From: Halopenitus persicus
Lineage (GTDB): Archaea > Halobacteriota > Halobacteria > Halobacteriales > Haloferacaceae
Direction: 5' to 3'
Length of the DNA stretch: 64,000 bases
Assembly (NCBI RefSeq): GCF_900107205.1
Contig: NZ_FNPC01000008.1
Span: 1 to 64,000, forward strand
Positions within the stretch are counted from its first letter, which is position 1. Every line of letters begins with the position of its first letter. This document shows, one piece after another, positions 52,244 through 61,028 of the stretch. Below the pieces are notes generated by a model. It was not told the DNA's origin. It saw nothing but the letters and a program-made list of their open reading frames with translations, and searched no databases. The position numbers were made by a program, and so were the translations under genes.

Positions 52244-53143
52244 TCATCCCTCGCCGGACTGGTCTCCGTCGGGGTGATCCGCGGCGGACTGCTCCTCGCC
52301 GGGCCGTTCGCGTTGGACGACGAACACCGGTCCGAGGAACCGCTCGGCGATCTGTTCGGCGGGCATCCCGAAGACGAACGTCGTGACCGACGGGTCCGTC
52401 TCGCCCATCACGACCGCGTCGTGGTCCGCGGCGTGGCGCGCGATCGCGTCGAACGGCGCGTCGGGCCGGTCGAGGATCGTGTCGATCGCCTCGGGGCGGA
52501 CCCCGCGGTCGACGAGCGCGGTCACGGTCGAATCGAGCAGCGATTCGCCCTCGGCTTCGGTCTCGTCGCCGCCGATCGCGTGATACAGCGTGAGGGTCGC
52601 GTCGGTGGACGCGAACAGGCCGGCGGCGAGGCGCGCGTTGCGTTCGAGCCCGACCTCCCCGCGAACAGCGAGCAGCACCGACTCGAGGGCGTCGGCGCCG
52701 TTGGGAACGAGCACGGCGAGGCTCCCGTGTTCGTAGATCAGCCGGTCGATCGTCGTCTGCGCCTCGTGGGTGAACACGAGGTGGACGTCGACCGTCGCGC
52801 CCGCGTCGGCCAGCGTCGCCGCGAACTCCTCGAGTTTGGCCATCGCGCGCTCGCCGAACTGCTCGCGGGCCTGATCGGCGGCGGTCTGTTCGGGGATGAC
52901 GTGGTAGCCGGCGAGCACGACGTGCGCGTTCGCGAGGACGTCCGCGATGCCTACGGGAAGCGACTCGCCCTCGAGGACCTGAATCGGATAGAGGACGGTC
53001 GGCCGATCCGGCTGGTCGGCTGACGGATCACCGTCGACATCGGCTGCCGTGTCGGCCGGCGTATCGGCTGCCGTGTCGGTCGCTGTGTCGGCTTCCGTGC
53101 CGGTCGGCGCGTCGGTTGCGGATGTGGGGTCAGTGTCGGTCAT
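52244..53143 (-). CDS. Universal stress protein-like, two Usp modules
   Basis: A 299-aa protein with an N-terminal Thr/Asp/Ala-rich acidic tail (about 45 residues of TDTAADTPADT-type repeats), then two UspA-like halves: TVLYPIQVLEGESLPVGIAD with HVVLAGYHVIPEQ, and LYHAIGGDETEAEGESLLDS with VMGETDPSVTTFVFG. The clear ATP-binding glycine signature is missing. It is separated by three bases from the upstream permease gene, and this pairing of an amino-acid permease with a Usp-like protein recurs in haloarchaea, suggesting regulation of the transporter. Confidence 0.85.
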   Translation of the reverse strand: MTDTDPTSATDAPTGTEADTATDTAADTPADTAADVDGDPSADQPDRPTVLYPIQVLEGESLPVGIADVLANAHVVLAGYHVIPEQTAADQAREQFGERAMAKLEEFAATLADAGATVDVHLVFTHEAQTTIDRLIYEHGSLAVLVPNGADALESVLLAVRGEVGLERNARLAAGLFASTDATLTLYHAIGGDETEAEGESLLDSTVTALVDRGVRPEAIDTILDRPDAPFDAIARHAADHDAVVMGETDPSVTTFVFGMPAEQIAERFLGPVFVVQRERPGEEQSAADHPDGDQSGEG

Positions 53144-53146
53144 GGA

Positions 53147-54565
53147 TCAGAACGCTCCCTTGAGCTCGACGTCGGTGGCGTAGTATCGGTACCAGGCGTA
53201 TGCGGCGATCATCACGGCGGCGCCGACGCCGATCGACGCCGGCTGCATAAACGCGATGAGCGAGAGGCTCGTGAGCGCGCCGAGGCCGGCGACGAGGAAC
53301 CCCGCCGGACAGCGGAACGAGGGGGAGTACCACTCGGGCGACTCGCGTCGAAGCCGGATCAGGGCGATGCAGACGAGCCCGTACATCACGAGATGGAGAA
53401 CGGAGGCGACCTCCGCGAGCAGCTCCACCTGGCCGGTCGCCGCGAGGACGACGATCGGGCCTCCGGCCATCCCCAACGCGACGTGCGGCGTGCCGTACCG
53501 GAGGTTGAGACGGCCGGCGGACTCGGGAAGGAGGTCGTCGCGACTCACGGCGTAGACCGCCCGGGAGGCGCTGAGAATGGAGGCGTTCGCGCTCGAGAAC
53601 GTGGCGAGCAGCCCGGCGACCACGATCGCGATCGCGCCCGGAAGGCCCACGAAGGCGCGGGCGACCTCGACCATCGCGGTCTCGCCGAACTCCCCGAGCC
53701 GGGCGCTGCCGAACGCACTGGTCGCCACGAAGATGGTGACGACGTAGAAGGCGCCGACGACGAGCACCGACCCGACCATCGCCAGCGGCAGGTTTCGGCT
53801 CGGGTTCGTGATGTCGCCGGCCACGGTCGCCACCTGCGCGAAGCCGAGGTACGAGGTGAACACGAGCGCGGCGGTCTGCAACACCGGCATCGTGCCGCCG
53901 GGCGGGAGGAACCGCTCCGGAGTCGATTCCGTGCCGAACACGCCGAGCGCGTCGAGGCTCCCGTAGCTCAGAAACAGCGTGAGGATGACGAGCAACACGA
54001 TCACGATCGCGTTCTGCAGCGACGCCGTGTTCTCGGTCCCGAAGACGCTGAGGACGGTGAGCGCGACGCCGAAGGCGACCCCCAACGGCACTGCCGGGTT
54101 CACCGGCAGGGCGATCCCCGCCTCGGCGAACACCTGGCCGGCGTAGCTGCCGAGCCCGACGAGATAGAACGCGGCCGCGAACACGAGCCCGAGCCAGAGG
54201 CCGATGCCGATGACGGCGCCCGGACCGGTGCCGAGTCCCCGGGAGATGAAGAAGTAACCGCCGCCGCTGCGGGGCATCGCGGTCGCCAGCTCCGACAGGG
54301 GGAGCGCGACCAACAGCGCGACGACCGCGCCGATCGCGAACGAGAGCGATGCTGCAGGCCCGGCGTTCTGCGCCGCAAGTCCCGGAAACACGAAGATCCC
54401 TGCCCCGATCATCGTCCCGATGCCGATCGCGAGCCCGCCGACGAGCCCGATGGTCCGTTCGAGCTCGCCCGCGCCTTCGTCACGGTCGTGGTCGGCGGGC
54501 GTCGGCTCCGGCGATTCCGGCGACTCCGTCGGCGGCCCACCTTCGAGGACGTCATCGCGTCCCAT
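53147..54565 (-). CDS. APC-family amino-acid permease
   Basis: A 472-aa secondary transporter of the amino acid-polyamine-cation superfamily with about twelve membrane segments. Segment 1 carries [20 protein letters not shown], the family's helix-break motif, and segment 6 begins [19 protein letters not shown]. The N-terminal 35 residues are acidic and Pro-rich. The start at 54565 is chosen since the frame further upstream overlaps hisB. It forms an operon with the Usp-like gene. Confidence 0.92.
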   Translation of the reverse strand: MGRDDVLEGGPPTESPESPEPTPADHDRDEGAGELERTIGLVGGLAIGIGTMIGAGIFVFPGLAAQNAGPAASLSFAIGAVVALLVALPLSELATAMPRSGGGYFFISRGLGTGPGAVIGIGLWLGLVFAAAFYLVGLGSYAGQVFAEAGIALPVNPAVPLGVAFGVALTVLSVFGTENTASLQNAIVIVLLVILTLFLSYGSLDALGVFGTESTPERFLPPGGTMPVLQTAALVFTSYLGFAQVATVAGDITNPSRNLPLAMVGSVLVVGAFYVVTIFVATSAFGSARLGEFGETAMVEVARAFVGLPGAIAIVVAGLLATFSSANASILSASRAVYAVSRDDLLPESAGRLNLRYGTPHVALGMAGGPIVVLAATGQVELLAEVASVLHLVMYGLVCIALIRLRRESPEWYSPSFRCPAGFLVAGLGALTSLSLIAFMQPASIGVGAAVMIAAYAWYRYYATDVELKGAF

Positions 54566-54676
54566 ACGCGTGGATCGTGGGGGTGTCGGAAATAGCCCCC
54601 GCCAAAGTGGCCGAATCGAACGGCTCACAAGCGGCTCGCCCGCAATCCCCTTAAGAGTCGCCCGCGAGTGGCCGGT

Positions 54677-55282
54677 ATGAACGGATCGAGCGGCGCCGAC
54701 CGTAGCGCGGCCGTCTCGCGCGCGACCGCGGAGACGGAGATCGACCTGACGCTGACGATCGACGGGGACGGCGAAAGCGAGATCGACACCGGGATCGGCT
54801 TCTTCGACCACATGTTGACGGCCTTCGCCACGCACGGGCTGTTCGATCTGACCGTCCGCTGTGACGGGGACACGCACATCGACGACCACCACACCGTCGA
54901 GGACGTGGCGATCTGTCTGGGCGAGGCGTTCGCGGAGGCGCTCGACGACAAACGCGGGATCCGCCGGTACGCCGACCGACGCGTCCCGCTCGACGAGGCG
55001 GTCGCGTCGGTGGTCGTGGACGTCTCGGGGCGACCCTACTACGAGTTCGCGGGCGAGTTCTCCCAGGAATCGATCGGGGAGTTCACGAGCGTGATGGCCG
55101 ACCACTTCGCGATGTCGCTCGCGCACAACGCCGGCCTGACGCTGCACGTCGAGGTCGTCCGCGGCGAGAACGCCCACCACGAGGTGGAGGCGCTGTTCAA
55201 GGCGCTCGCGCGCACGCTCGACGACGCGACGCGGATCGACGAGCGGCGCTCGGACACCCCGAGCACGAAGGGCGATCTCTAA
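54677..55282 (+). CDS. hisB: Imidazoleglycerol-phosphate dehydratase
   Basis: A 201-aa enzyme of histidine synthesis with paired manganese-binding His motifs: [30 protein letters not shown], and the second-half equivalents [14 protein letters not shown] and [16 protein letters not shown]. The ATG at 54677 is used; a GTG nine bases earlier is possible. It is followed after three bases by an ACT-domain protein, so the two are one operon. Confidence 0.97.
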   Translation: MNGSSGADRSAAVSRATAETEIDLTLTIDGDGESEIDTGIGFFDHMLTAFATHGLFDLTVRCDGDTHIDDHHTVEDVAICLGEAFAEALDDKRGIRRYADRRVPLDEAVASVVVDVSGRPYYEFAGEFSQESIGEFTSVMADHFAMSLAHNAGLTLHVEVVRGENAHHEVEALFKALARTLDDATRIDERRSDTPSTKGDL

Positions 55283-55285
55283 GCG

Positions 55286-55786
55286 ATGTTCGACGAGATC
55301 CTGGGCAAGTTCGAGGGGTCGCCGAGCCAGCAGGCGGTGATCCGCCTGCTCTTAGAGCGCGGGTTCTCCGTCAACGAGGACGGGCGCGTGGTCTCGGGCG
55401 GGATCGAGATCCCCTACACCGGGATCGCGCGCGAGCTGGACGTGGACCGCCGCGTCGTCGACTCCACGACCGACGCGATCCGGGAGGACCCGGAGCTGCG
55501 GCGCATCTTCGCCAACATCTCCTCGATACCGAGCCTGATGGATCTCGCGCCGGTGCTCGAGCTGACCGTTCTCACGATCGAGGTGGCCGCCGCCGACGAG
55601 TCCGGGATCGTCGCGGAGGTGTCCGGACTCATCGCCGACCACGGACTCACGATCCGGCAGATCATCAGCGACGACCCGGAGTTCGCCGCCGACCCGAAGC
55701 TCTACGTGATCCTCGACGACGACGTGCCTGGCGAGCTGCTCGTGGCGATCCGGGAGCTGCCCTACGTGCGCCGCGTCGAGTTCTGA
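55286..55786 (+). CDS. ACT-domain amino-acid-binding regulatory protein
   Basis: A 166-aa protein with an N-terminal helix-turn-helix-like region ([40 protein letters not shown]) and a C-terminal ACT domain ([20 protein letters not shown] through VRRVEF). ACT domains bind amino acids. Location directly behind hisB suggests it senses histidine or another amino acid and may regulate transcription; this is inferred. Confidence 0.88.
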   Translation: MFDEILGKFEGSPSQQAVIRLLLERGFSVNEDGRVVSGGIEIPYTGIARELDVDRRVVDSTTDAIREDPELRRIFANISSIPSLMDLAPVLELTVLTIEVAAADESGIVAEVSGLIADHGLTIRQIISDDPEFAADPKLYVILDDDVPGELLVAIRELPYVRRVEF

Positions 55787-55821
55787 GCCGGCCGCCGGGC
55801 CGGGACTCCCATCCTCAAAAG

Positions 55822-55832
55822 CCACATATTTT
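55822..55832 (+). promoter_or_regulatory. TATA element of the two-gene module
   Basis: CCACATATTTT lies 19-29 bases before the ATG at 55851. The AT content rises here relative to the preceding ACT gene. Confidence 0.5.
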
Positions 55833-55850
55833 GGCGGGAGTAAAAAATAT

Positions 55851-56393
55851 ATGAGTTCACTTCGTAAAGAGGATATGATTGATACCTCTCATCGCGAGGG
55901 TCAACCTCCCTTCGATAGACCGTTCGAAGAGGAAGACACGAAACAACGTGTGTACGGGGCAGTACTGCACACCCGAGCGCCGAAAACGGCTGCCGAGATC
56001 GCTGACCAAGCGGATTGTTCGACGGAATCGGCGCGGACGCACCTGTCATTCTACACCGACCTTGGAATCGTCATCCAGCACGAGGGTCGACCAGTGATGT
56101 ATGAACGCAACGATGATTACTTCGAATGGCGTCGGGTGAATACGCTCGCGCGAGAGAACACCATCGACGAGCTGCAGGCTCGCGTGTCGGATCTCACCGA
56201 TCGGATCGAAGCGTACCGTGACGAATACGGCGCAGACGCACCCGCTTCCGTCGACGTTCTCGAGTTCGATGCAGAACGGATCGACGACGTGTATGCGGAC
56301 CTCGGTGACTGGGCCACCGCGCTTGAGGAGCGTCGTCTGCACGAACGTGCACGGAGAAAGGTCGCCGGATCGACGGCTCCATCCCACAGCTGA
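55851..56393 (+). CDS. Winged-helix protein (DUF7342-like), possible antitoxin
   Basis: A 180-aa protein with a winged helix-turn-helix at about residues 28-75 (RVYGAVLHTRAPKTAAEIAD; STESARTHLSFYTDLGIV) followed by a coiled-coil-prone region (ARENTIDELQARVSDLTDRI). It resembles the haloarchaeal DUF7342 regulators. The stop is two bases before the next gene, so the two are co-translated. Base composition is clearly less GC-rich than neighbours, indicating acquisition. By analogy with TumA antitoxins it may repress its own operon and neutralise the partner; not proven. Confidence 0.75.
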   Translation: MSSLRKEDMIDTSHREGQPPFDRPFEEEDTKQRVYGAVLHTRAPKTAAEIADQADCSTESARTHLSFYTDLGIVIQHEGRPVMYERNDDYFEWRRVNTLARENTIDELQARVSDLTDRIEAYRDEYGADAPASVDVLEFDAERIDDVYADLGDWATALEERRLHERARRKVAGSTAPSHS

Positions 56394-56395
56394 GG

Positions 56396-56818
56396 ATGGT
56401 ACCAGCAGACGATGGCGCGAGTCCCGCACCAATAGACCGGGCGGTACTTGAACGAATGCGTTCTCGGTTCATCGGAAGTCGTCAGATCGAGTCCGCCGAG
56501 ATCGTCGATGAGCAAAAGGTGTACCTTCGAGTCACATTGTCCGACGAGTACTATCCGAACGAGGTACTGGCTCGGCTCGAAATACGCTGGTACCGCAACG
56601 ACGATTTCACGATGCACTATCAGGAGAACCGGAAGGACGAGGCGTGGAAATGTCGATGGGATCGACACCCAAACGCGCACAATACGCGCGATCACTTTCA
56701 TCCGCCCCCGATGGCTAGCCAATCCGATGCGGATGATGCGCAGTGGCCCGCCGACCATCGCGATATGTGCCGCCTTGTGTTGGACTTCCTTGAGGAGCGC
56801 ATCGAAACAGTGTGGTAA
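56396..56818 (+). CDS. TumE-like (DUF6516-type) small protein, possible toxin
   Basis: A 140-aa protein with the layout of TumE-family toxins: a strand-rich core (KVYLRVTLSDEYYPNEVLAR, LEIRWYRNDDFTMHYQE) and a basic/aromatic segment KCRWDRHPNAHNTRDHFHPP matching the family pattern of Arg-Trp-Asp followed by spaced His residues before a Pro-rich turn. TumE proteins are RNA-acting toxins paired with HTH antitoxins. The ATG follows GAGG two bases after the preceding stop. Assignment rests on motif resemblance and gene pairing. Confidence 0.6.
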   Translation: MVPADDGASPAPIDRAVLERMRSRFIGSRQIESAEIVDEQKVYLRVTLSDEYYPNEVLARLEIRWYRNDDFTMHYQENRKDEAWKCRWDRHPNAHNTRDHFHPPPMASQSDADDAQWPADHRDMCRLVLDFLEERIETVW

Positions 56819-56842
56819 CTGTACCTGAAGAGAGCGCTAAGG

Positions 56843-56890
56843 CCCACCCTCAAGGAGCGAGCCGCGAACGCGGCGAGCGAGTAGGGTGGG
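56843..56890. repeat. Strong nested hairpin downstream of the TumE-like gene
   Basis: CCCACCCT (56843-56850) pairs with AGGGTGGG (56883-56890), and inside it GCCGCG-AA-CGCGGC (56861-56874) forms a second perfect stem. The sequence resembles the conserved structured 3' ends of haloarchaeal IS200/IS605 (IS1341-type tnpB) elements, but no tnpB is present here. It could otherwise act as an intrinsic terminator or RNA structure. Confidence 0.7.
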
Positions 56891-56950
56891 GAGGGAGTCA
56901 CCGTGCTCCACTCACGTGTCCCCGCATATCGTTAATACGGTACGGGCCGT

Positions 56951-57217
56951 ATGAACGGTATGACCGCCGAAATACGGCTGAACCGGCTCCGAACCGTCAT
57001 CGACGCGCTCGAGTACCCGATCGAACGAGCCGACGCCCGCGAGGAGCTGTCCGACGTGACGCTGCTGTATGCCGACGGACGGGAGTCACTGGCCGCGGTC
57101 GTTGACCGGTCGAACGACGAGGTCTTCCGGTCGATGGAGGACCTCGAGGCCGCGGTCTTCGGGAACGTGCCGGTCGAAGCGGTCGGCGAACCGGGGCAGT
57201 CGGACGGCGACGCCTAG
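56951..57217 (+). CDS. DUF5789 family haloarchaeal protein
   Basis: An 88-aa small acidic protein fitting DUF5789: LRTVIDALEYPIERADAREE, LLYADGRESLAAVVDRSND, then the family ending VPVEAVGEPGQSDGDA. No function is known. A second ATG at 56960 (MTAEIRLNRL) is an alternative start. It lies upstream of radA on the same strand, with a separate radA promoter between. Confidence 0.85.
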   Translation: MNGMTAEIRLNRLRTVIDALEYPIERADAREELSDVTLLYADGRESLAAVVDRSNDEVFRSMEDLEAAVFGNVPVEAVGEPGQSDGDA

Positions 57218-57323
57218 TACAGCCGATCTCGCGTCCATCGTACGAGGGTACTTGTCGTAACCCAGCGACGCGGATCGTGAGACGCCATCGCATATTTCAC
57301 TTTCACTCGCCTGTTAACGTGGG

Positions 57324-57330
57324 TTTATAT
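57324..57330 (+). promoter_or_regulatory. TATA box of radA
   Basis: TTTATAT lies 26-32 bases before the ATG at 57356. It predicts a transcript starting at the gene's start codon and excludes the earlier in-frame ATG at 57329, which lies inside the TATA region. Confidence 0.75.
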
Positions 57331-57355
57331 GGGAGAGCGAACAAGCGGGGTGTAC

Positions 57356-58387
57356 ATGCCCGAAGACGAACTCGAAGACCTCCCAGGCGTCGGCCCCGCG
57401 ACCGCGGACAAGCTCGTTGACACCGGCTACGAGAGCTACCAGAGCATCGCGGTCGCCAGCCCCGGGGAGCTGTCGAACACCGCCGACATCGGCTCCTCGA
57501 CCGCCTCGGACATCATCAACGCCGCGCGGGAGGCCGCCGACGTCGGCGGCTTCGAGACCGGCGCGGCCGTCCTCGAGCGGCGCGAGCAGATCGGCAAGCT
57601 CTCCTGGCAGATCGACGAGGTCGACGAGCTGCTCGGCGGCGGCGTCGAGACGCAGTCGATCACGGAGGTCTACGGCGAGTTCGGCGCCGGCAAGTCGCAG
57701 GTAACCCACCAGCTGGCGGTCAACGTCCAGCTGCCCCGCGAACACGGCGGGCTCGACGGCGGCGCCATCTTCGTCGACACCGAGGACACGTTCCGACCCG
57801 AACGGATCGACGACATGGTCCGCGGGCTCGACGACGAGATCCTCGAAACGGAACTGGAACGCCGCGAGATCGAGGGGACGCCGAACAGCGACGAGGCGCT
57901 GGCGGAACTCACCGAGGCGTTCCTCGATCGGATCCACGTCGCGAAGGCGTTCAACTCCAACCACCAGATCCTGCTGGCCGAGAAGGCCAAGGAGCTCGCG
58001 GGCGAGCACGAGGAGAGCGAGTGGCCGATCCGGCTCGTCTGTGTGGACTCGCTGACGGCCCACTTCCGCGCGGAGTACGTCGGCCGCGGCGAGCTCGCCG
58101 AGCGCCAGCAGAAGCTGAACAAACACCTCCACGACCTGATGCGGATCGGCGACCTGTACAACACGTCGATCCTCGTCACCAACCAGGTCGCCTCGAACCC
58201 CGACTCCTACTTCGGCGACCCGACCCAGCCGATCGGCGGCAACATCCTCGGCCACACCTCCACGTTCCGGATCTACCTGCGCAAGTCGAAGGGCGACAAG
58301 CGGATCGTCCGGCTCGTGGACGCGCCGAATCTCGCCGACGGCGAGGCCGTGATGCGCGTCCAGGACGCCGGCCTCAAACCGGAGTAA
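57356..58387 (+). CDS. radA: DNA repair and recombination protein RadA
   Basis: A 343-aa archaeal RecA/Rad51 homolog, forming filaments for strand exchange in homologous recombination. The N-terminal helix-hairpin-helix domain is [20 protein letters not shown]. Walker A is GEFGAGKSQ, Walker B is [14 protein letters not shown], and loop 2 with the DNA-binding region is [20 protein letters not shown] followed by GGNILGHTS. No intein interrupts it, unlike some haloarchaeal radA genes. The start at 57356 gives the conserved N-terminus [12 protein letters not shown]. Confidence 0.97.
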   Translation: MPEDELEDLPGVGPATADKLVDTGYESYQSIAVASPGELSNTADIGSSTASDIINAAREAADVGGFETGAAVLERREQIGKLSWQIDEVDELLGGGVETQSITEVYGEFGAGKSQVTHQLAVNVQLPREHGGLDGGAIFVDTEDTFRPERIDDMVRGLDDEILETELERREIEGTPNSDEALAELTEAFLDRIHVAKAFNSNHQILLAEKAKELAGEHEESEWPIRLVCVDSLTAHFRAEYVGRGELAERQQKLNKHLHDLMRIGDLYNTSILVTNQVASNPDSYFGDPTQPIGGNILGHTSTFRIYLRKSKGDKRIVRLVDAPNLADGEAVMRVQDAGLKPE

Positions 58388-58830
58388 GCCGGCCCGAGAG
58401 GACGCGACGGGCGTCGGTCTCACACCACCCACGCGAGCCGACACCATCTCTTGCAACGATTTCCGCGACGACGTCTTTTGCAACGATTGCCGCGACCACC
58501 TTTTGAAACGATGTCCGCGATGGCGACTCACGAGAAGCGCACGCGAGCGTTTCGGGGTGAGATACCAACTGTTTGATAAAACGATCGTCAAGTTGTTCGG
58601 CAACATTTGTGCCGAAATTGCCGAGAATACGTCCTTATATTGGCCTAATTCGATTGTATATATGACGAACGTCGACTGAGAAACCATTATTATGCTGTTT
58701 TTCAACTCCACGATTTATATACCTCCATCCACCCCAGTCGAAACGTGATTTCGAACACGAACGCGGAGGAATCGGTTGGAATAGTTCACGATCGTAAACC
58801 ATCTACCCTCGATGGGGCGGTGATCGCCTG
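58388..58830. other. Gap between radA and amt with direct repeats and AT-rich promoter
   Basis: About 440 bases. The first part has three degenerate copies of a roughly 26-base unit containing TTTTG(C/A)AACGAT and CCGCGA (58449-58525). The second part (58560-58740) is AT-rich. TTTATATAC at 58714-58722 is the best TATA box for amt and predicts a leader of roughly 85 bases, long for this organism, possibly regulatory. Confidence 0.5.
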
Positions 58831-60498
58831 ATGGTGGGCGCGGGTCTCCTCGCGCAGGTCGATCCCTCGGTGATCGCCGAGGGCGTGAACCTGCTGTGGG
58901 TCGCGGTCGCCTGCTTCCTGATCTTCTTCATGCACGCCGGCTTCGCGATGCTGGAGGCGGGACAGGTGCGTGCGAAGAACGTGGCGAACCAGCTGACGAA
59001 GAACCTGCTGACCTGGAGCGTCGGCGTGCTCGTCTACTTCCTGATCGGGTTCGGGATCGAGGGCGTCGCCGGCGGCGGCGGATTCACGATGGAGACGCTC
59101 ACCGGCGCGATGACCGCGTCGGACGGGGCCTGGGTCAACAGCTGGCTGTTCGGCGCCGTCTTCGCGATGACGGCGGCGACCATCGTCTCCGGCGCGGTCG
59201 CCGGCCGCGCGAAGCTCCGCGCGTACGTCGCGTACACGATCGCCATCGCGGCGGTCATCTACCCGGTCGTCGCCGGGATGTCCTGGGGCGGGAACGGGTT
59301 CCTCGTCGGGCTCGGCTTCACGGACTTCGCCGGCGGGATGGTCGTCCACGGGATGGGCGGCATCGCCGGCCTGACGGCCGCGTACGTGATCGGCCCGCGG
59401 ATGGACCGCTACGCCGAGGACGGGTCCACGAACGTCATTCCCGGCCACTCGATGACGTTCGCGGTGCTCGGCACCCTCGTCCTGGCGTTCGGCTGGTACG
59501 GCTTCAACGTCGGCACGACCGCGACCGTGTTCACCGTCGAGAACGGCGAGCTCGCGCTCGGCGGGTACTCGGTCGTCGGCCGCGTCGCGCTCACGACGAC
59601 GCTCGGGATGGCGGCGGGCGGCATCGGCGCGGCCCTCGGGTCGCTCGCGCTCACGAAGAAGGTCGACACGCTCTACGTCGCCAACGGCCTGCTCGCCGGG
59701 CTCGTCGGCGTCACGGGGATCGTCAACCTGGTCACCTGGTGGGGCGCCATCGCGGTCGCGCTGGTGTGCGGCCTCCAGCTGCCGTTCGTCTTCGAGTTCG
59801 TCTCCGACACGCTGAAGATCGACGACGTCTGTGCGGTCTTCCCGGTTCACGGCTCCGCCGGCGTCATCGGCATCCTGGCGCTGCCGTTCGTCCACGTGAA
59901 CGGCTTCTCGGTCGACCTGCTCGTCTCGCAGGTGGTCGGGACCGTCGTGATCACGGTCTGGACGGTCGCGGCGACCGCGGCCGTCTTCGGCGTCTTCAAG
60001 GCGGCCGGTCAGGCTCGCGTCGCGCCCGAACACGAGCGTGAGGGCCTCGACGTCTCCGAACACGGCGTCGACACCTACCCCGAGTTCGGCAAGCCGATCG
60101 CCGCCGACGGCTCCGGAACCAGCGTCCGCGCCGACGGCGGCGAGGAGACTGGCTCGGAGATCAAGATGGTCACGGCCATCGTCCGCCCCGAGAAGCTCGG
60201 CGACATCAAGACGGCGCTGGCGGGGATCGGAGCCCCCTCGCTGACGGTGACGAACGTCTCCGGCCGCGGCTCCCAGCCGGCCAAGACGGGCCAGTGGCGC
60301 GGCGAGGAGTACGTCGTCGACCTCCACCAGAAGGTGAAGGTGGAGTGCGTCGTCGCCGACGTGCCGGCCGACGAGGTCGCCGAAGCGATCCGCGAGGCCG
60401 CAAGCACCGGCGAGCCCGGCGACGGGAAGGTCTTCGTCCTGCCGGTCGAGGACGCGCTGCAGGTGCGTACGGGCACGGCCGGCCCCGAGGCGGTGTAA
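58831..60498 (+). CDS. amt: Ammonium transporter fused to a C-terminal P-II (GlnK) domain
   Basis: A 555-aa protein in which a complete Amt channel (residues 1 to about 420) continues in frame into a full P-II signalling protein (about 446-545). The pore twin His lie in [10 protein letters not shown] (H173) and [11 protein letters not shown] (H340), and the N-terminal signature [19 protein letters not shown] is intact. The P-II part has the start [12 protein letters not shown], a T-loop [20 protein letters not shown] with Y494 in the position of the uridylylated Tyr, and the B-loop [18 protein letters not shown]. Normally GlnK is a separate trimer that blocks Amt under nitrogen excess; here it is tethered. 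Confidence 0.95.
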   Translation: MVGAGLLAQVDPSVIAEGVNLLWVAVACFLIFFMHAGFAMLEAGQVRAKNVANQLTKNLLTWSVGVLVYFLIGFGIEGVAGGGGFTMETLTGAMTASDGAWVNSWLFGAVFAMTAATIVSGAVAGRAKLRAYVAYTIAIAAVIYPVVAGMSWGGNGFLVGLGFTDFAGGMVVHGMGGIAGLTAAYVIGPRMDRYAEDGSTNVIPGHSMTFAVLGTLVLAFGWYGFNVGTTATVFTVENGELALGGYSVVGRVALTTTLGMAAGGIGAALGSLALTKKVDTLYVANGLLAGLVGVTGIVNLVTWWGAIAVALVCGLQLPFVFEFVSDTLKIDDVCAVFPVHGSAGVIGILALPFVHVNGFSVDLLVSQVVGTVVITVWTVAATAAVFGVFKAAGQARVAPEHEREGLDVSEHGVDTYPEFGKPIAADGSGTSVRADGGEETGSEIKMVTAIVRPEKLGDIKTALAGIGAPSLTVTNVSGRGSQPAKTGQWRGEEYVVDLHQKVKVECVVADVPADEVAEAIREAASTGEPGDGKVFVLPVEDALQVRTGTAGPEAV

Positions 60499-60538
60499 GC
60501 CGCCGAGGCAGTCCGAATCGGTCCGAGCTTCGGGTGGT

Positions 60539-60625
60539 TTTTTAAGCAGTCACCCGCTCCATTTCGAGCAGTTACCCGCTTTCTTTTTAAGTAGCCACTC
60601 GGCCTCTTTTAAGTAATCTCCCCGA
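60539..60625 (+). repeat. Four T-rich 19-23 bp repeats after amt, likely terminator
   Basis: Units start at 60539, 60562, 60584 and 60607. Three of the four begin with four or five T followed by AAG, and the first three contain variants of CAGTCACCCG. T-runs on the coding strand directly after a gene are the archaeal termination signal, so this is a multiplied terminator just behind the amt stop. Confidence 0.65.
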
Positions 60626-60646
60626 GAACGACCGCTCCGTGACGCG

Positions 60647-60895
60647 TCACTCCGCGTCGTCGAGCCGGTCCCGAACCAGCGGCGAGTCGGACGTCGTACA
60701 CTCGGGTCGACCGCAGACGCCGGCGTCGGCGCCGGCACGTTCAACGCCCGCGGAGAGACGGTCGATCGACCAGTCGGCGTCGTGACCGTGGGTTCGTCGA
60801 TGGTCCTCGATGGCGGTCCGTGCTCGGCGAAGGGACGTGAACGTCTCCGTGAACGCGCAGGACTCGCAGTCGACCGTCACGCGAGCGCTATCCAT
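60647..60895 (-). CDS. Small haloarchaeal CxxC protein (DUF7542-like)
   Basis: An 82-aa protein starting MDSARVTVDCESCAFTETFT, with C-x2-C near the N-terminus, an HRRTHGHDADW segment, and a C-terminal CGRPEC. The arrangement of Cys and His suggests a small zinc-binding fold. I recognise the type as a haloarchaeal family of unknown function. The start at 60895 is preferred over the longer frame to 60931. It is convergent with amt. Confidence 0.75.
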   Translation of the reverse strand: MDSARVTVDCESCAFTETFTSLRRARTAIEDHRRTHGHDADWSIDRLSAGVERAGADAGVCGRPECTTSDSPLVRDRLDDAE

Positions 60896-61028
60896 ACCGG
60901 AGCGGTCGGGGTCAGCGGAGAAAACGATCACGGTTTGAAAAGCCTGAGCGAGCGGTCCGACGGGAAGCGGGCGACCGACCGCGCTCCGAACGGAACCCCT
61001 TTTTCACCTCCCGGTCGAAGGGGGGGAT

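Noticed and set aside
57356-58387. Possible intein in radA
   Set aside because: The protein is full-length with continuous Walker A and B regions and normal size, so no intein is present.
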